Origin: Fulvimarina sp.
GTDB taxonomy: Bacteria > Pseudomonadota > Alphaproteobacteria > Rhizobiales > Rhizobiaceae
Assembly: GCA_002700095.1 (NCBI GenBank)
Contig: PACL01000098.1
Coordinates: forward strand, 1 to 46,967
DNA length: 46,967 bases
Direction: 5' to 3'
Below the pieces are notes generated by a model. The model did no database searches. It was not told the origin of the DNA and saw nothing but the letters and a program-made list of their open reading frames with translations. Shown piece after piece: positions 1 through 7,713 of this stretch. Each line of letters starts with the position of its first letter. Within the stretch, counting starts at the first letter, position 1. Both the position numbers and the translations under genes were made by a program.

Positions 1-143
1 CCCCGCCCCCCCCCCCCCCGGCATCGCGGCGCGCGGAGTGAAGTGACGCGCCGCGTCGACTGCCGGCTGACGTAACGCCATTGCACTTGGCGCCCCAGCC
101 AATAAGATGACCTTCCTGCGTATACGTTAGGGAGGAGAACAGA

Positions 144-1124
144 ATGGCATACGCGCACAAGACGGCAGCGTTGGGAGCGGCGCTGCTGGCTTCGGCGGCA
201 ATGGTCCAGCCGGCTGCAGCCGAAACGGTCCTGAAATGGGCCCACGTCTATGAGACCAGCGAGCCCTACCACACCTGCGCCGTCGCATCGTCCGACCAGC
301 TCAAGGCGGCGACCGACAGTCGTTATACGATCGAGGTCTATCCGGCCTCCTCGCTCGGCAAGGAAGTGGACATCAACGAGGGTCTCGGCCTCGGCACGGT
401 CGACATCATCTATACCGGCCAGCTGTTTGCCGGCCGGGCCTACGGCCCGATCGCCATTGGCGGCGCCCCCTACATGTTCCGCAACTACGACCACTGGGAC
501 CACTATCGCGGTTCCGACCTCTTCGCCGAACTCGCCAAGGGCTATCAGGACGCCACCGGCAACCACATCGTCGCCACCACCTATTACGGACAGCGGCACG
601 TCACCTCGAACAAGCCGATCGAAAAGCCCGAGGACATGCAGGGCATGAAGATCCGCGTGCCGAATGCGCCGCTCTACATGATGTTCCCCAAGGCGGTGGA
701 CGCCAATCCGACGCCGATCGCCTTTGCCGAGGTATACCTTGCACTGCAGCAAGGCACGGTCGACGGCCAGGAGAACCCGCTTCCCACCATCCAGGCGAAG
801 AAGTTCTACGAGGTCCAGTCGGACATCAACCTCACCGGCCACATCAACGACGCGCTTTTGACCATCGTCGGCGGGCCGACCTGGGACCAGATGGACGAGG
901 CCGACCAGACGGCCCTGTCGAAAGTCCTGGCGGATGCCGCCGACTGCGCGACGACGCAGGTCCGCGACAACGAGGCCAAGCTCGCCGACTGGCTCCGCGA
1001 ACAGGGCGTCAAGGTCCACGATGTCGACATCAAGCCGTTCCGCGAGATGACGATGAAGCTCCACAACGGACCCGACGCCACCTGGGACCAGGCGACCTAC
1101 GACCGCCTCCAGGCGATCGAGTAG
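144..1124 (+). CDS. dctP: TRAP transporter substrate-binding protein (DctP family)
   Basis: Periplasmic solute-binding subunit of a tripartite ATP-independent periplasmic transporter, delivering a carboxylate-type ligand to the DctQM permease. The 326-residue length is normal for the family. Residues 1-26 form a signal peptide ending AAA before ETVLKWAH. The middle of the protein has the family signature: KIRVP around residue 175, whose Arg normally salt-bridges the ligand carboxylate, then ANPTPIAF and DGQENPLPTI. The start is supported by the ribosome binding site GGGAGGAG about 6 bases upstream. It is the first gene of a dctP-dctQ-dctM operon, and a strong hairpin follows it before dctQ. 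The ligand cannot be told from sequence; C4-dicarboxylates, sugar acids and keto acids are all possible. The symbol names the family only. Confidence 0.93.
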   Translation: MAYAHKTAALGAALLASAAMVQPAAAETVLKWAHVYETSEPYHTCAVASSDQLKAATDSRYTIEVYPASSLGKEVDINEGLGLGTVDIIYTGQLFAGRAYGPIAIGGAPYMFRNYDHWDHYRGSDLFAELAKGYQDATGNHIVATTYYGQRHVTSNKPIEKPEDMQGMKIRVPNAPLYMMFPKAVDANPTPIAFAEVYLALQQGTVDGQENPLPTIQAKKFYEVQSDINLTGHINDALLTIVGGPTWDQMDEADQTALSKVLADAADCATTQVRDNEAKLADWLREQGVKVHDVDIKPFREMTMKLHNGPDATWDQATYDRLQAIE

Positions 1125-1145
1125 CATCGCCGGGACGAACCGGCA

Positions 1146-1173
1146 GCGCGGCGGGTTGGGAGGCCCGCCGCGC
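1146..1173 (+). promoter_or_regulatory. Intercistronic hairpin between dctP and dctQ
   Basis: A perfect 10-bp inverted repeat (GCGCGGCGGG at 1146-1155, CCCGCCGCGC at 1164-1173) with an 8-base loop lies in the 81-bp gap between dctP and dctQ. No T-run follows it. Such a hairpin is expected to protect the 3' end of the dctP message or to attenuate read-through, so that more binding protein than permease is made. That role is inferred from the known excess of binding proteins over permeases. Confidence 0.55.
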
Positions 1174-1205
1174 CGCCATGTCGGCAAGCCATAGCGGGAG
1201 GAAGC

Positions 1206-1775
1206 ATGTCATCAGTCGATCCAGAGCCGGGCGTCAGGGCCGAGGAGCCTTCGCCCCTTCAGGACGAGCCGGTCGATCTGTCGGACCTGCGCTGGAGCGA
1301 CGCCATCGTGCTGATCGTCTTCTGGGTTCTGGCCGGCGTCGTCTTCCTGCAGTTCTTCACCCGCTACGTGATGAACGACTCCCTCGGCTGGACCGAGGAG
1401 ATCGCCCGCTTCCTGCTGATCGGGGTGACCTTCGTCGGCTCCGTCATGGCCGCCCGCAAGGAGAGCCACATCGCGGTCGAGCTGTTCTACCGCTATTTCC
1501 CGCGCCGCATCCGCTTCGCCCTGCAGATCGTCGTCGATGTCGTCTCGCTGGTCTTCTACGTCGCGATGACCTGGCTTTGCATCAGCCTGGCCGGGCGCAC
1601 CCACCAGATGATGGTGTCGATCGATCTGCCGAAGTCGGCGGTCTACTGGATCGTCGCCGTCTCGCTCGCGGCGATGGCGCTCTGGGCCTTCGTCGCCCTC
1701 CTCCGCCACCTGCGCACCGGCACCAGCCGGCTGGTCGATCCGGAGCGCTTCGCCGTCTCGGCGCAGGGGCTCTGA
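1206..1775 (+). CDS. dctQ: TRAP transporter small permease (DctQ family)
   Basis: Small integral membrane subunit of the TRAP transporter, 189 residues. Four hydrophobic segments are visible at about residues 33-55, 68-88, 105-127 and 148-172. The family motif appears between the first two helices: FFTRYVMNDSLGWTEEIARF, followed by GSVMAARKESHI. The Trp/Glu-Glu pattern and the charged KESHI segment are typical of DctQ. The ribosome binding site GGAGG lies just upstream of the ATG. It lies between the binding protein and the large permease, so the complex is complete. Its known role is to scaffold DctM and help dock the binding protein. Confidence 0.92.
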   Translation: MSSVDPEPGVRAEEPSPLQDEPVDLSDLRWSDAIVLIVFWVLAGVVFLQFFTRYVMNDSLGWTEEIARFLLIGVTFVGSVMAARKESHIAVELFYRYFPRRIRFALQIVVDVVSLVFYVAMTWLCISLAGRTHQMMVSIDLPKSAVYWIVAVSLAAMALWAFVALLRHLRTGTSRLVDPERFAVSAQGL

Positions 1776-1856
1776 CCGCCCGGGCGGATCCCCCGTCCCG
1801 AATTCGCCCGGCGGCCGTTGCGCCGTCCCCGCCTGCCTCGTCCAGATCGGCCCGCG

Positions 1857-3137
1857 ATGCTCCTCGCTCTCCTGTTCTTCCTGCTCCTCCTGCTGATCGC
1901 CCTTGGCGTGCCGGTGGCGATCTCGCTCGCCGCCTCCTCGGCGATCTTCCTTCTGATCGAGGGCCGCGTTCCCGAGGTGGTCGTCATCCACCGCATGGTC
2001 AACGGCGTCGATTCCTTCCCGCTGCTCGCCATCCCCTTCTTCATCCTCGCCGGCAACCTGATGAACTCCTCGGGCATCACCGAGCGCATCTTCGATTTCG
2101 CCAAGGCGATCTTCGGCTGGATGCGCGGTGGCCTCGGCCACGTGAATGTCGGCGCCTCGGTGATCTTCGCCGGCATGTCGGGCGCCGCCGTCGCCGATGC
2201 CGGCGGCCTGGGCGCCATCGAGATCAAGGCGATGCGCGACGCGAAGTACGATCCGGGCTTCGCCGTCGGCATCACCGCCGCCTCCTCCACCATCGGCCCG
2301 ATCATCCCGCCGTCGCTGCCGATGGTCATCTACGGCGTCAACGCCAATGCCTCGATCGGCCAGCTCTTCGCCGCCGGCTTCATTCCCGGCATCCTGATGG
2401 CGCTGGCGCTGATGGCAATGATCGCGGTCTACGCCCGCCGGCGCGGCTATCCCGTCGACCAGCCCTTCCGCCTCGGCGCCCTCGGCACCAGCTTCATGCG
2501 CGCCGCCCTGTCGCTGATGACGCCGGTGATCATCGTCGGCGGCATCCTCACCGGCGCCTTCACCCCGACGGAAGCGGCAATCGCCGCCTGCGTCTGGGCG
2601 CTGTTCCTCGGCCTCGTCGTCTACCGCACGCTGACGCTGCGCCGCTTCCTGCGGGTCTCCTTCGACACCATCGAGACCACCGCCGTCGTCCTGTTCATCG
2701 TCGCAGCGGCGACGATCTTCGCCTGGGTGCTCACCTCCAACCGCGCGCCGGAGCATTTCGCCGCCCTCATCCTCACCGTCTCGGAAAACCCGTGGATCGT
2801 GCTCCTTCTGATCAATCTGATCCTGCTGGTGGTCGGCTGCTTCATGGAGACGGTGGCGGCGATCACCATCCTCACCCCCGTCCTTCTGCCCATCGCCATG
2901 AAGATGGGCGTCGACCCGGTGCATTTCGGCGTGATCATGGTGCTCAACCTGATGATCGGCCTGTTGACGCCGCCGATCGGCATGGTGCTCTACGTGCTCT
3001 CGCGGGTCTCGGGCGTCCCCTTCGAGCGCTGCGTCTCGGCGACGGCGCCGTTCCTGGTGCCGCTCTTCCTCGTCCTCGCCCTCGTCACCTTCTTCCCGGC
3101 GGTGACCATGTGGTTGCCGACGCTGATCTATCGCTGA
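1857..3137 (+). CDS. dctM: TRAP transporter large permease (DctM family)
   Basis: Large transmembrane subunit that carries out Na+-coupled substrate translocation, 426 residues and about 12 hydrophobic segments. The chosen ATG begins MLLALLFFLLLLLIALGVPV, the usual DctM opening. A TTG 39 bases upstream would add an arginine-rich tail not typical of the family. Recognisable elements are PFFILAGNLMNSSGITER near residue 60, GMSGAAVADAGGLG near 110, a segment reading AASSTIGPIIPPSLPMVIYG near 140, and TPPIGMVLYVLSRVSG near 370. It ends the three-gene TRAP operon. The gap from dctQ is 81 bp, and uvrD begins 121 bp after it. Confidence 0.93.
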   Translation: MLLALLFFLLLLLIALGVPVAISLAASSAIFLLIEGRVPEVVVIHRMVNGVDSFPLLAIPFFILAGNLMNSSGITERIFDFAKAIFGWMRGGLGHVNVGASVIFAGMSGAAVADAGGLGAIEIKAMRDAKYDPGFAVGITAASSTIGPIIPPSLPMVIYGVNANASIGQLFAAGFIPGILMALALMAMIAVYARRRGYPVDQPFRLGALGTSFMRAALSLMTPVIIVGGILTGAFTPTEAAIAACVWALFLGLVVYRTLTLRRFLRVSFDTIETTAVVLFIVAAATIFAWVLTSNRAPEHFAALILTVSENPWIVLLLINLILLVVGCFMETVAAITILTPVLLPIAMKMGVDPVHFGVIMVLNLMIGLLTPPIGMVLYVLSRVSGVPFERCVSATAPFLVPLFLVLALVTFFPAVTMWLPTLIYR

Positions 3138-3258
3138 GCCCTGTCGCTCTCGCCATCGGCCCGCCGGGCAGCGATGCAGCCGGAAAGCCGGCCGGGCGGC
3201 CCGGACGGGCGAGCAGCCGCCGTTGGCCATCGCCGGCCGATTGCTTACATTGGCGAAC

Positions 3259-6099
3259 ATGAGCGATTTCAACGAATCAGTGCCCGCGAACGCCCCCCGT
3301 CAGGGCGGCATCGCCGCAAGAGCCATGGCCGCGCGGGGCGCGGCGGCGCCCGACTATCTGTCCGGCCTCAATCCCGAGCAGCGCGCCGCCGTCGAGACCA
3401 CCGAGGGCCCGGTGCTGGTGCTGGCCGGCGCCGGCACCGGCAAGACGCGGGTGCTGACGACGCGCATCGCCCATATCCTTGCCACCGGCCGGGCCTATCC
3501 CTCGCAGATTCTCGCCGTGACCTTCACCAACAAGGCCGCCCGCGAGATGAAGACCCGCATCGGCCTTCTGGTCGGCGGCCAGGTCGAGGGCATGCCCTGG
3601 CTCGGCACCTTCCACTCCATCGGCGTCAAGATCCTGCGCCGCCATGCCGAGCTGGTCGGCCTCAAGCCGAACTTCACCATCCTCGACACCGACGACCAGA
3701 TCCGCCTGATCAAGCAGCTGATCCAGGCCGAGAATCTCGACGACAAGCGCTGGCCGGCCCGCACCTTCGCCACCATGCTCGACGGCTGGAAGAACAAGGG
3801 CCTCGCCCCCAAGGACATCCCGGAAGGCGACGCGCGGGCCTTCGCCGGCAAGGGCCGCCACCTCTATGCCGCCTATCAGGCGCGGCTGATGACGCTCAAC
3901 GCCTGCGATTTCGGCGACCTCCTGATGCACCCGATCGCGCTGCTCAAGGCGAACCCGGACGTCCTCGCCGAATATCATCGCCGGTTCAAATACATCCTCG
4001 TCGACGAGTACCAGGACACCAACGTCGCCCAGTACATGTGGCTGCGTCTCCTGGCCCAGCAGCCGAAAGCCGAGCGGCATGATCCTGCCCGTCCCCCCGT
4101 CCTTCGACAGGCTCAGGGTGAGGGGACTGTGTTGCGGCCCTCACCAAGAGACTTCGGCGGCGAAACTGAGCTCCCTCATCCTGAGCCTGTCGAAGGGCGA
4201 GGGAGCGAGGCGCCCTCTTCGCCATACGAAGCAGACGCGGCGCTCCCGGCCGAAGGCCGCAAGGGCGACAGCCCGTCGGCCGGTCGGGCCGCGCCCGCGC
4301 AGGCCAGCGAGCGGAGCGAGCGCTCGGCCTTGAGCGAAAACCAAAAGCAGCAGATCAACATCTGCTGCGTCGGCGACGACGACCAGTCGATCTATGGCTG
4401 GCGCGGCGCCGAGGTCGACAACATCCTGCGCTTCGACAAGGACTTTCCCGGCGCCACCGTCATCAAGCTGGAGCGCAACTACCGCTCCACCGGCCACATC
4501 CTCGGCGCCGCCTCCCATCTCATCGCCCATAACGAGGACCGCCTCGGCAAGACTCTCTTCACCGACACGCCGGACCCCGAGGATCCCAAGGTCGAGGTCA
4601 ATGCCGGCTGGGATTCGGAAGAGGAGGCCCGCGCCATCGGCGAGGCGATCGAGGATCTGCAGCGCCGCGAGAACCATGACCTCAACGACATGGCGATCCT
4701 CGTCAGAGCCTCGTTCCAGATGCGCTCCTTCGAGGACCGCTTCGTCACCATGGGGCTGAACTACCGGGTCATCGGCGGCCCGCGCTTTTACGAGCGCATG
4801 GAGATCCGCGACGCGCTGGCCTATTTCCGCTGCGTCTGCCAGCCCGCCGACGACCTCGCCTTCGAGCGCATCGTCAACACGCCCAAGCGCGGCCTCGGCG
4901 ACGCCACCGTCCGCCTCCTCCACGACTACGCCCGCGAGCGCCAGGTGCCGATCATCGCGGCGGCTGGCGAGATGGTCGAAACGGAAGAGCTGAAGCCCAA
5001 GCCCCGCAACACGCTGCGCGGCGTCGTCGCCGATCTCCGCCGCTGGTCCGATCTCCTGCCGACGATGAAGCACACCGAGCTCGCCGAGCAGATCCTGGAG
5101 GAATCCGGTTATACCGAAATGTGGCAGAACGACCGCTCGGCCGAGGCGCCGGGCCGCCTGGAAAACCTCAAGGAGCTGATCCGCTCGATGGAGGAGTACG
5201 AGTCGCTCCCCTCCTTCCTCGAGCATGTCGCCCTCGTCATGGACGCCGAGCAGAACGCCGACACCGATGCCGTCTCGATCATGACGCTGCATTCCGCCAA
5301 GGGCCTCGAGTTCCAGACCGTCTTTTTGCCCGGCTGGGAGGAGGGCCTGTTTCCCCACCAGCGCGCCTTAGACGAGGGCGGTCGCTCGGGCCTCGAAGAA
5401 GAGCGACGCCTCGCCTATGTCGGCCTGACAAGGGGCAAGCGCCGGGTGAAGATCTGGTTCGTCTCCAACCGCCGCATCCATGGCCTGTGGCAATCCACCA
5501 TCCCCTCGCGCTTTCTCGACGAACTGCCCGAGGCCCATGTCGAGGTCATGGAGGCCAACACCTCCTACGGCGGCTACGGCGCCTCCGGCTTCGGCGGCTA
5601 CGGTGCGTCGCGCTGGGACGGCGGCAACGCCTTCAAGGAATCCTCCTACACCACCCCCGGCTGGAAACGCGCCCAGGCGGCCCAGGCCGGCTTTGCCGAA
5701 ACCAATCCCCGGCGCAGCGGCGGCGACGGCTGGTCCGGCGGGAGGACCCGGGAGATCACCTATGACGCCGAGCCCGGCTCGCGCGGCTCCGGCAACGGTT
5801 CCGGCTTTGCCGGCCGGATGGGTGACACCCCCGCCCCCGGCCGCGGCCACAACCAGCCCCCGAAGAAGGGCTTCGGCCTCTATTCCTCCGCCAAGCGCGG
5901 CGGCCCCCGCGAGATCCAGGGCGAACTCGTCGCCAAATCCGTCGCCGACGCCGAAGGCCGCTTTGCCGCCGGCGACCGGGTGTTCCACCTGAAATTCGGC
6001 AACGGCACGGTGGCGTCCATCGACGGCAACAAGCTCACCGTCGACTTCGACAAGGCCGGCCAGAAGCGCGTCCTGGAAGGCTTCGTCGAGCCCGTCTGA
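3259..6099 (+). CDS. uvrD: UvrD/PcrA-type superfamily 1A DNA helicase with an in-frame insertion
   Basis: ATP-dependent 3'-5' DNA helicase acting in nucleotide excision and mismatch repair and in clearing stalled RNA polymerase; 946 residues from the ATG at 3259. Helicase motifs run in order: Q motif LNPEQRAAV (about residue 37), Walker A AGAGTGKT (56-63), motif Ia TFTNKAAREMK, motif II VDEYQDT (248-254), motif III GDDDQSIYGWRGA, motif IV ERNYRST, motif V TLHSAKGLEF and motif VI VGLTRGKRR. The last 50 residues match the Tudor-like C-terminal domain of PcrA/UvrD. Between motifs II and III about 90 residues of low-complexity, frame-neutral sequence (about 4075-4348) interrupt the normally tight spacing. 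They include a 23-bp inverted repeat and are unlike the rest of the protein. All catalytic motifs remain in frame, so the enzyme is probably active. Confidence 0.95.
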   Translation: MSDFNESVPANAPRQGGIAARAMAARGAAAPDYLSGLNPEQRAAVETTEGPVLVLAGAGTGKTRVLTTRIAHILATGRAYPSQILAVTFTNKAAREMKTRIGLLVGGQVEGMPWLGTFHSIGVKILRRHAELVGLKPNFTILDTDDQIRLIKQLIQAENLDDKRWPARTFATMLDGWKNKGLAPKDIPEGDARAFAGKGRHLYAAYQARLMTLNACDFGDLLMHPIALLKANPDVLAEYHRRFKYILVDEYQDTNVAQYMWLRLLAQQPKAERHDPARPPVLRQAQGEGTVLRPSPRDFGGETELPHPEPVEGRGSEAPSSPYEADAALPAEGRKGDSPSAGRAAPAQASERSERSALSENQKQQINICCVGDDDQSIYGWRGAEVDNILRFDKDFPGATVIKLERNYRSTGHILGAASHLIAHNEDRLGKTLFTDTPDPEDPKVEVNAGWDSEEEARAIGEAIEDLQRRENHDLNDMAILVRASFQMRSFEDRFVTMGLNYRVIGGPRFYERMEIRDALAYFRCVCQPADDLAFERIVNTPKRGLGDATVRLLHDYARERQVPIIAAAGEMVETEELKPKPRNTLRGVVADLRRWSDLLPTMKHTELAEQILEESGYTEMWQNDRSAEAPGRLENLKELIRSMEEYESLPSFLEHVALVMDAEQNADTDAVSIMTLHSAKGLEFQTVFLPGWEEGLFPHQRALDEGGRSGLEEERRLAYVGLTRGKRRVKIWFVSNRRIHGLWQSTIPSRFLDELPEAHVEVMEANTSYGGYGASGFGGYGASRWDGGNAFKESSYTTPGWKRAQAAQAGFAETNPRRSGGDGWSGGRTREITYDAEPGSRGSGNGSGFAGRMGDTPAPGRGHNQPPKKGFGLYSSAKRGGPREIQGELVAKSVADAEGRFAAGDRVFHLKFGNGTVASIDGNKLTVDFDKAGQKRVLEGFVEPV
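4101..4196. repeat. Palindromic repeat inserted in frame inside uvrD
   Basis: Arms CCTTCGACAGGCTCAGG.. (4101-4123) and ..CCTGAGCCTGTCGAAGG (4174-4196) are 23-bp inverted copies with one mismatch, 50 bp apart. The core CTTCGACAGGCTCAG and its complement are a common intergenic palindrome in alphaproteobacterial genomes. Here it sits inside a coding sequence and is translated as RQAQGEG..HPEPVEGRG without a stop. The whole foreign segment seems to span about 4075-4348, between helicase motifs II and III. Confidence 0.8.
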
Positions 6100-6132
6100 C
6101 GCCGCCTCCGCCGCCCCGGCACCCGCCGCGCG

Positions 6133-6214
6133 CCCTCTCCCCCCTCGAGGGGGAGAAAGCGATTTCATCGGCTTAGCCGCGCAGCGGCTAAACGATAGAA
6201 ATCGCAAGAGAGGG
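6133..6214. repeat. Composite palindromic element downstream of uvrD
   Basis: Nested inverted repeats occupy the gap after uvrD. The outer arms are CCCTCTC (6133-6139) and GAGAGGG (6208-6214). Inside them are a hairpin centred on CTCGAG (6140-6153) and a second with arms GCGATTTC (6159-6166) and GAAATCGC (6198-6205). The second encloses TTAGCCGC (6173-6180) and GCGGCTAA (6184-6191). This mosaic architecture resembles the intergenic mosaic elements of rhizobial genomes. It could also act as a transcript end for uvrD, but no T-run follows. Confidence 0.65.
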
Positions 6215-6340
6215 GGTCCCCCGGCAAAGCCGCCGCCAACGGCGTCGGCAATGCCCCGCCCCTAACCCCTCGCCCCCAATCCGCCTGTCATTTGCGCACC
6301 ATGCTGCTAAAAGCGGCATCGTCCCCGCGATGAGGCTTCC

Positions 6341-7525
6341 ATGGTCCGCCAGCATCTCCTCCGGCTCGTCCCCGACCTCGGTCACGTCAGCGTCCGGGAA
6401 CAGGCGCGGGCGAGCCTCGGCGCGCTTCTCGGCATCGCCGTCACCGGCTTTGCGATGCTGCTCCTCCTCGGCCCGGACACGGTCGTGCCGCTTCTGGTCG
6501 CGCCGATGGGCGCCTCGGCGGTGCTCCTGTTTGCGGTGCCGTCGAGCCCCCTCGCCCAGCCCTGGTCGATCCTCGGCGGCAATGTCTCGGCCGCCCTTGT
6601 CGGCATCGCCTGCCGGCAGGCGATCCCGGAGCCGCTGCAGGCCGCCGCCGCCGCGGTGTGCCTCGCCATCGCGCTGATGTTCCTGCTCCGCTGCCTGCAC
6701 CCGCCGGGCGGCGCGGTGGCGGTCACGGCGGTTCTCGCCGGCCCGAGCGCCGATGCCCTGGGCTTTGCCTTCGCGCTCGTCCCGATCGGCCTCAACTCGG
6801 CGCTGCTGCTTGCCGTGGCGCTCGCCTACAACCGCGCCACCGGCCGCCGCTACCCGCATCTGCGGCCCCTCAAGGCACCCGCGACCGATGCCGCGGCCGC
6901 CCCCGGGGCCGCTCACGCCCCCCGCACACGGGGCTTCACCCTCGCCGATCTCGACGCCGTCCTGGCGCGCCAGGACAAGGTGGTCGACATCGACCGCAGC
7001 GACCTGTTGGCGATCCTGACGCGGGCCGAGGACGAAGCCTATCGCCGCCGCTCCCGCGATCTCACCTGCGCCGACGTGATGACGAGCGACGTCGTCACGA
7101 TTTCCCCCTCGACCACGATCGGCGAGGCCTGGCGCATCATCCAGGACCGCCAATTCAGCGTCCTGCCCGTCACCACCGAGGACCGCAGGCTGGTCGCCAT
7201 GCTGTCGCGGGAAACCTTCGTCGAAGCCGTCGGCCGCGGCCTCGGCCGCCCGTCGCTGCGCCCGCAGAAGCGCCTCGCCCACGGCTTTGCGAAAGGCTTC
7301 TCCACCCGGATGCCGGTCGAGCAGATCGTCACGAAGAACCCGCCCAAGGCCACCCGCGACACCGCCATCGCCGGCCTCGTCCCCTTCCTCGCCACCGCCC
7401 GCCTCCACCACATCGCCATCGTCGACAACACCGACCGCCTCGTCGGCCTCGTCACCCAGACCGACCTCGTCCTGGCGCTGTTCCACGGCGACGTGGGGGG
7501 CGAGGCGGGCGATCGGGCAGCCTGA
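6341..7525 (+). CDS. HPP-family membrane protein with C-terminal CBS domain pair
   Basis: A 394-residue protein. The N-terminal half (about 25-165) holds four to five hydrophobic helices of the HPP family with the name-giving motif CLHPPGGAVA near residue 124. The C-terminal half has two CBS motifs: one starting VMTSDVVTISPSTTIGEAW (about 245-298) and one starting VEQIVTKNPPKATRDTAIAG (about 325-385). CBS pairs usually bind adenosyl nucleotides and gate the attached domain. HPP proteins have been linked to nitrite transport in cyanobacteria and chloroplasts, but that role cannot be assumed here. GAGG lies 6 bases before the ATG. The gene stands alone, 241 bp after uvrD and 188 bp before the chemoreceptor. 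Substrate unknown. Confidence 0.88.
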   Translation: MVRQHLLRLVPDLGHVSVREQARASLGALLGIAVTGFAMLLLLGPDTVVPLLVAPMGASAVLLFAVPSSPLAQPWSILGGNVSAALVGIACRQAIPEPLQAAAAAVCLAIALMFLLRCLHPPGGAVAVTAVLAGPSADALGFAFALVPIGLNSALLLAVALAYNRATGRRYPHLRPLKAPATDAAAAPGAAHAPRTRGFTLADLDAVLARQDKVVDIDRSDLLAILTRAEDEAYRRRSRDLTCADVMTSDVVTISPSTTIGEAWRIIQDRQFSVLPVTTEDRRLVAMLSRETFVEAVGRGLGRPSLRPQKRLAHGFAKGFSTRMPVEQIVTKNPPKATRDTAIAGLVPFLATARLHHIAIVDNTDRLVGLVTQTDLVLALFHGDVGGEAGDRAA

Positions 7526-7713
7526 CGGCCGACATCGCGTCGGGCCGGCGGAAATTTCATTGGAGCGGCGTATCGCCGTGATCGCGCGTTGCCAGCGTCC
7601 CGTTTGGGCGCGGGAAACCGAGGCACCATTCAAAGCCCGGCACAACCGAAACACGACCGGCCAGATCGCGACATCGCGGAAATAATAAAGAATAAAAACA
7701 GTCGCTTCCAGCA

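Noticed and set aside
1178..3272. Long frames on both strands overlapping dctQ and dctM
   Set aside because: Their products are Arg/Pro/Asp/Glu-rich with no domain. The overlapping DctQ and DctM frames are recognised families.
4075..4348. The UvrD insert as an intein
   Set aside because: At about 90 residues it is too short, it has no Cys/Ser at the start or His-Asn at the end, and no splicing blocks are seen; the palindrome explains it better.
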